Below, piece by piece: positions 63,314-64,000 of a stretch of 64,000 bases of DNA. The DNA is taken from positions 1,116,001-1,180,000 of the forward strand of contig NZ_HG938354.1 of NCBI RefSeq assembly GCF_000731315.1, written 5' to 3'. The notes beneath the pieces were generated by a model. That model made no database searches, was not told the DNA's origin, and saw nothing but the letters and a program-made list of their open reading frames with translations. Numbering within the stretch: position 1 is the first letter of the stretch; each line of letters starts with the position of its first letter. Origin of the DNA: Neorhizobium galegae bv. orientalis str. HAMBI 540 (GTDB taxonomy: Bacteria; Pseudomonadota; Alphaproteobacteria; Rhizobiales; Rhizobiaceae). A program made the position numbers and the translations under genes.

Positions 63314-64000
63314 TCAATGCTCTTCGCCACATATATTCAACTCGACATCCATGAGTTGGCCCGCCTGACCATTTCTCCGCATTTGGTCTGCTTCCGTACG
63401 CAATGCTTCAGCCCTGCCTTCTTGGGTCCACATCGGGCCAATTCTCTGGTTCTCCGCTCCACCACCTATACCCAACTCGCGTGGATCGCCGCCAGCGATT
63501 ATATCGAGATAGTGCGTTGCGTTGACCGATGCCATCTGTTCGCGGATTTCGGCCCTCGAATAACCCGCTTCCCTCAGGGATGCCTCGAAATCGGCACGGG
63601 CTGCCTCCTGTGCCTTTCCGTCGCGCAGCAAATTGGTGAAGGAGCCTTTCTTGCCGCTTCCCGACCACGCCTCACGAGCGTGATCGAGAACCGTATGAGC
63701 GTAGGCCATGTCGTCCGCCGACATGTTTCTAATCGTCGCCTGCTGTTCTTTCAGCTGACGTCGAAACTCGTCGCGATTGACCCCTCGCGGCAGATCGAAA
63801 CACCGCACCCTCAGTCTTCGCGTACTTCTCGCACCCTGCGCGCCGTCCTCGACCTTCGATTCGATTTTCCGCGCATCGTTGGCCGCTTCCGCAACCTCTT
63901 CGGCTTTGTGCGCCTTGGCCGCGACCCCCGCGCCGATCGACGCTGTCTTTCCGGCGACCGTGGCCGCCCCCTTGGTTGCCAAGGCTTCGATGGCGAGTTT
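63314..64000 (-). CDS. Tde-type T6SS DNase effector, C-terminal part (runs off the window)
   Basis: The frame is open to the last base, so the gene's start lies beyond the window. The last about 170 residues (FDLPRGVNRDEFRRQLKEQQ, MSADDMAYAHTVLDHAREAW, GKAQEAARADFEASLREAGYSR, NATHYLDIIAGGDPREL) match the Ntox15/Toxin_43 DNase domain. The HxxD catalytic motif HYLD is encoded at about 63503-63514. An Ala/Lys-rich helical linker precedes it. The effector would be injected by a type VI system and degrade target DNA. The adjacent Tdi1-like gene provides immunity. Confidence 0.87.
   Translation of the reverse strand, partial: KLAIEALATKGAATVAGKTASIGAGVAAKAHKAEEVAEAANDARKIESKVEDGAQGARSTRRLRVRCFDLPRGVNRDEFRRQLKEQQATIRNMSADDMAYAHTVLDHAREAWSGSGKKGSFTNLLRDGKAQEAARADFEASLREAGYSRAEIREQMASVNATHYLDIIAGGDPRELGIGGGAENQRIGPMWTQEGRAEALRTEADQMRRNGQAGQLMDVELNICGEEH

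Overview
The window looks like a plasmid or chromid segment from a Rhizobiaceae-type alphaproteobacterium (Rhizobium, Ensifer or Agrobacterium group). This is inferred from moderately high GC, MatB/MatC-like remnants, a CIRCE-controlled groESL, a DUF1254 protein, many ABC and tripartite transporters, an Agrobacterium-type T6SS DNase effector module, and a dense mix of IS3, IS5, IS6, IS110/IS1111 and IS1595 elements. No rRNA, tRNA, CRISPR array or replication origin was seen.

Layout. 1-3390: an IS3-family transposase gene split by two different IS110-superfamily elements. 3392-5671: the first, partly decayed copy of a lysR / ridA / nitrilase / molybdo-oxidoreductase cluster, then an MFS transporter. 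7317-13116: two decayed IS5-family elements, a DUF1254 protein with a divergent WYL regulator, and an IS1595 element that cut off a PLP enzyme gene. 13100-19784: amino-acid and sulfur catabolism (PLP lyase remnant, M20 amidohydrolase, frameshifted diaminopropionate ammonia-lyase with an Lrp regulator, alkylsulfatase, class V aminotransferase). 19947-23508: the second copy of the lysR/ridA/nitrilase/molybdo-enzyme cluster. Here the first three genes are intact and the fourth carries a nonsense codon, the mirror image of copy 1. 23528-25003: remnants (matC, matB, IS6, M20, GNAT). 25122-32012: an HTH-like orphan, a secreted protein, then a complete His-Xaa-Ser (HXS) operon hxsD-hxsB-hxsC-hxsA, with a small well-initiated ORF and an SH3 protein after it. 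32013-32806: scrambled IS3 debris.

32807-44707: a LysR regulator divergent from a compact operon (hydantoinase/oxoprolinase A and B, an FrlB-like SIS deglycase, an FrlD-like PfkB kinase, and a peptide/opine-type ABC transporter). This is probably a pathway for a glycated (Amadori) or cyclic amino-acid compound. 44971-48727: an Lrp regulator divergent from a class V desulfurase-like enzyme, an ETHE1-like persulfide dioxygenase and a TauE/SafE exporter, a plausible cysteine-to-sulfite detoxification route. 48784-50930: groES-groEL with CIRCE and terminator, followed by a J-domain protein. 51866-61304: a TetR gene and a seven-gene operon (DapA-family aldolase, SDR, TctC, BisC-like molybdo-enzyme, TctB, TctA, DadA-like dehydrogenase). 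61518-64000: an ankyrin protein, SMI1/KNR4 protein, Tdi-type immunity protein and the C-terminal part of a Tde-type (HxxD) DNase toxin that runs off the window edge.

The most interesting locus is the HXS operon: two radical-SAM enzymes with a secreted substrate bearing six tandem H-X-S triplets. The family is catalogued, but to my knowledge its chemistry is not established. Next in interest are the reciprocally decayed duplicate cluster, the two IS110-type insertions at catalytic-motif codons of one transposase gene, and the putative Amadori/oxoprolinase operon.
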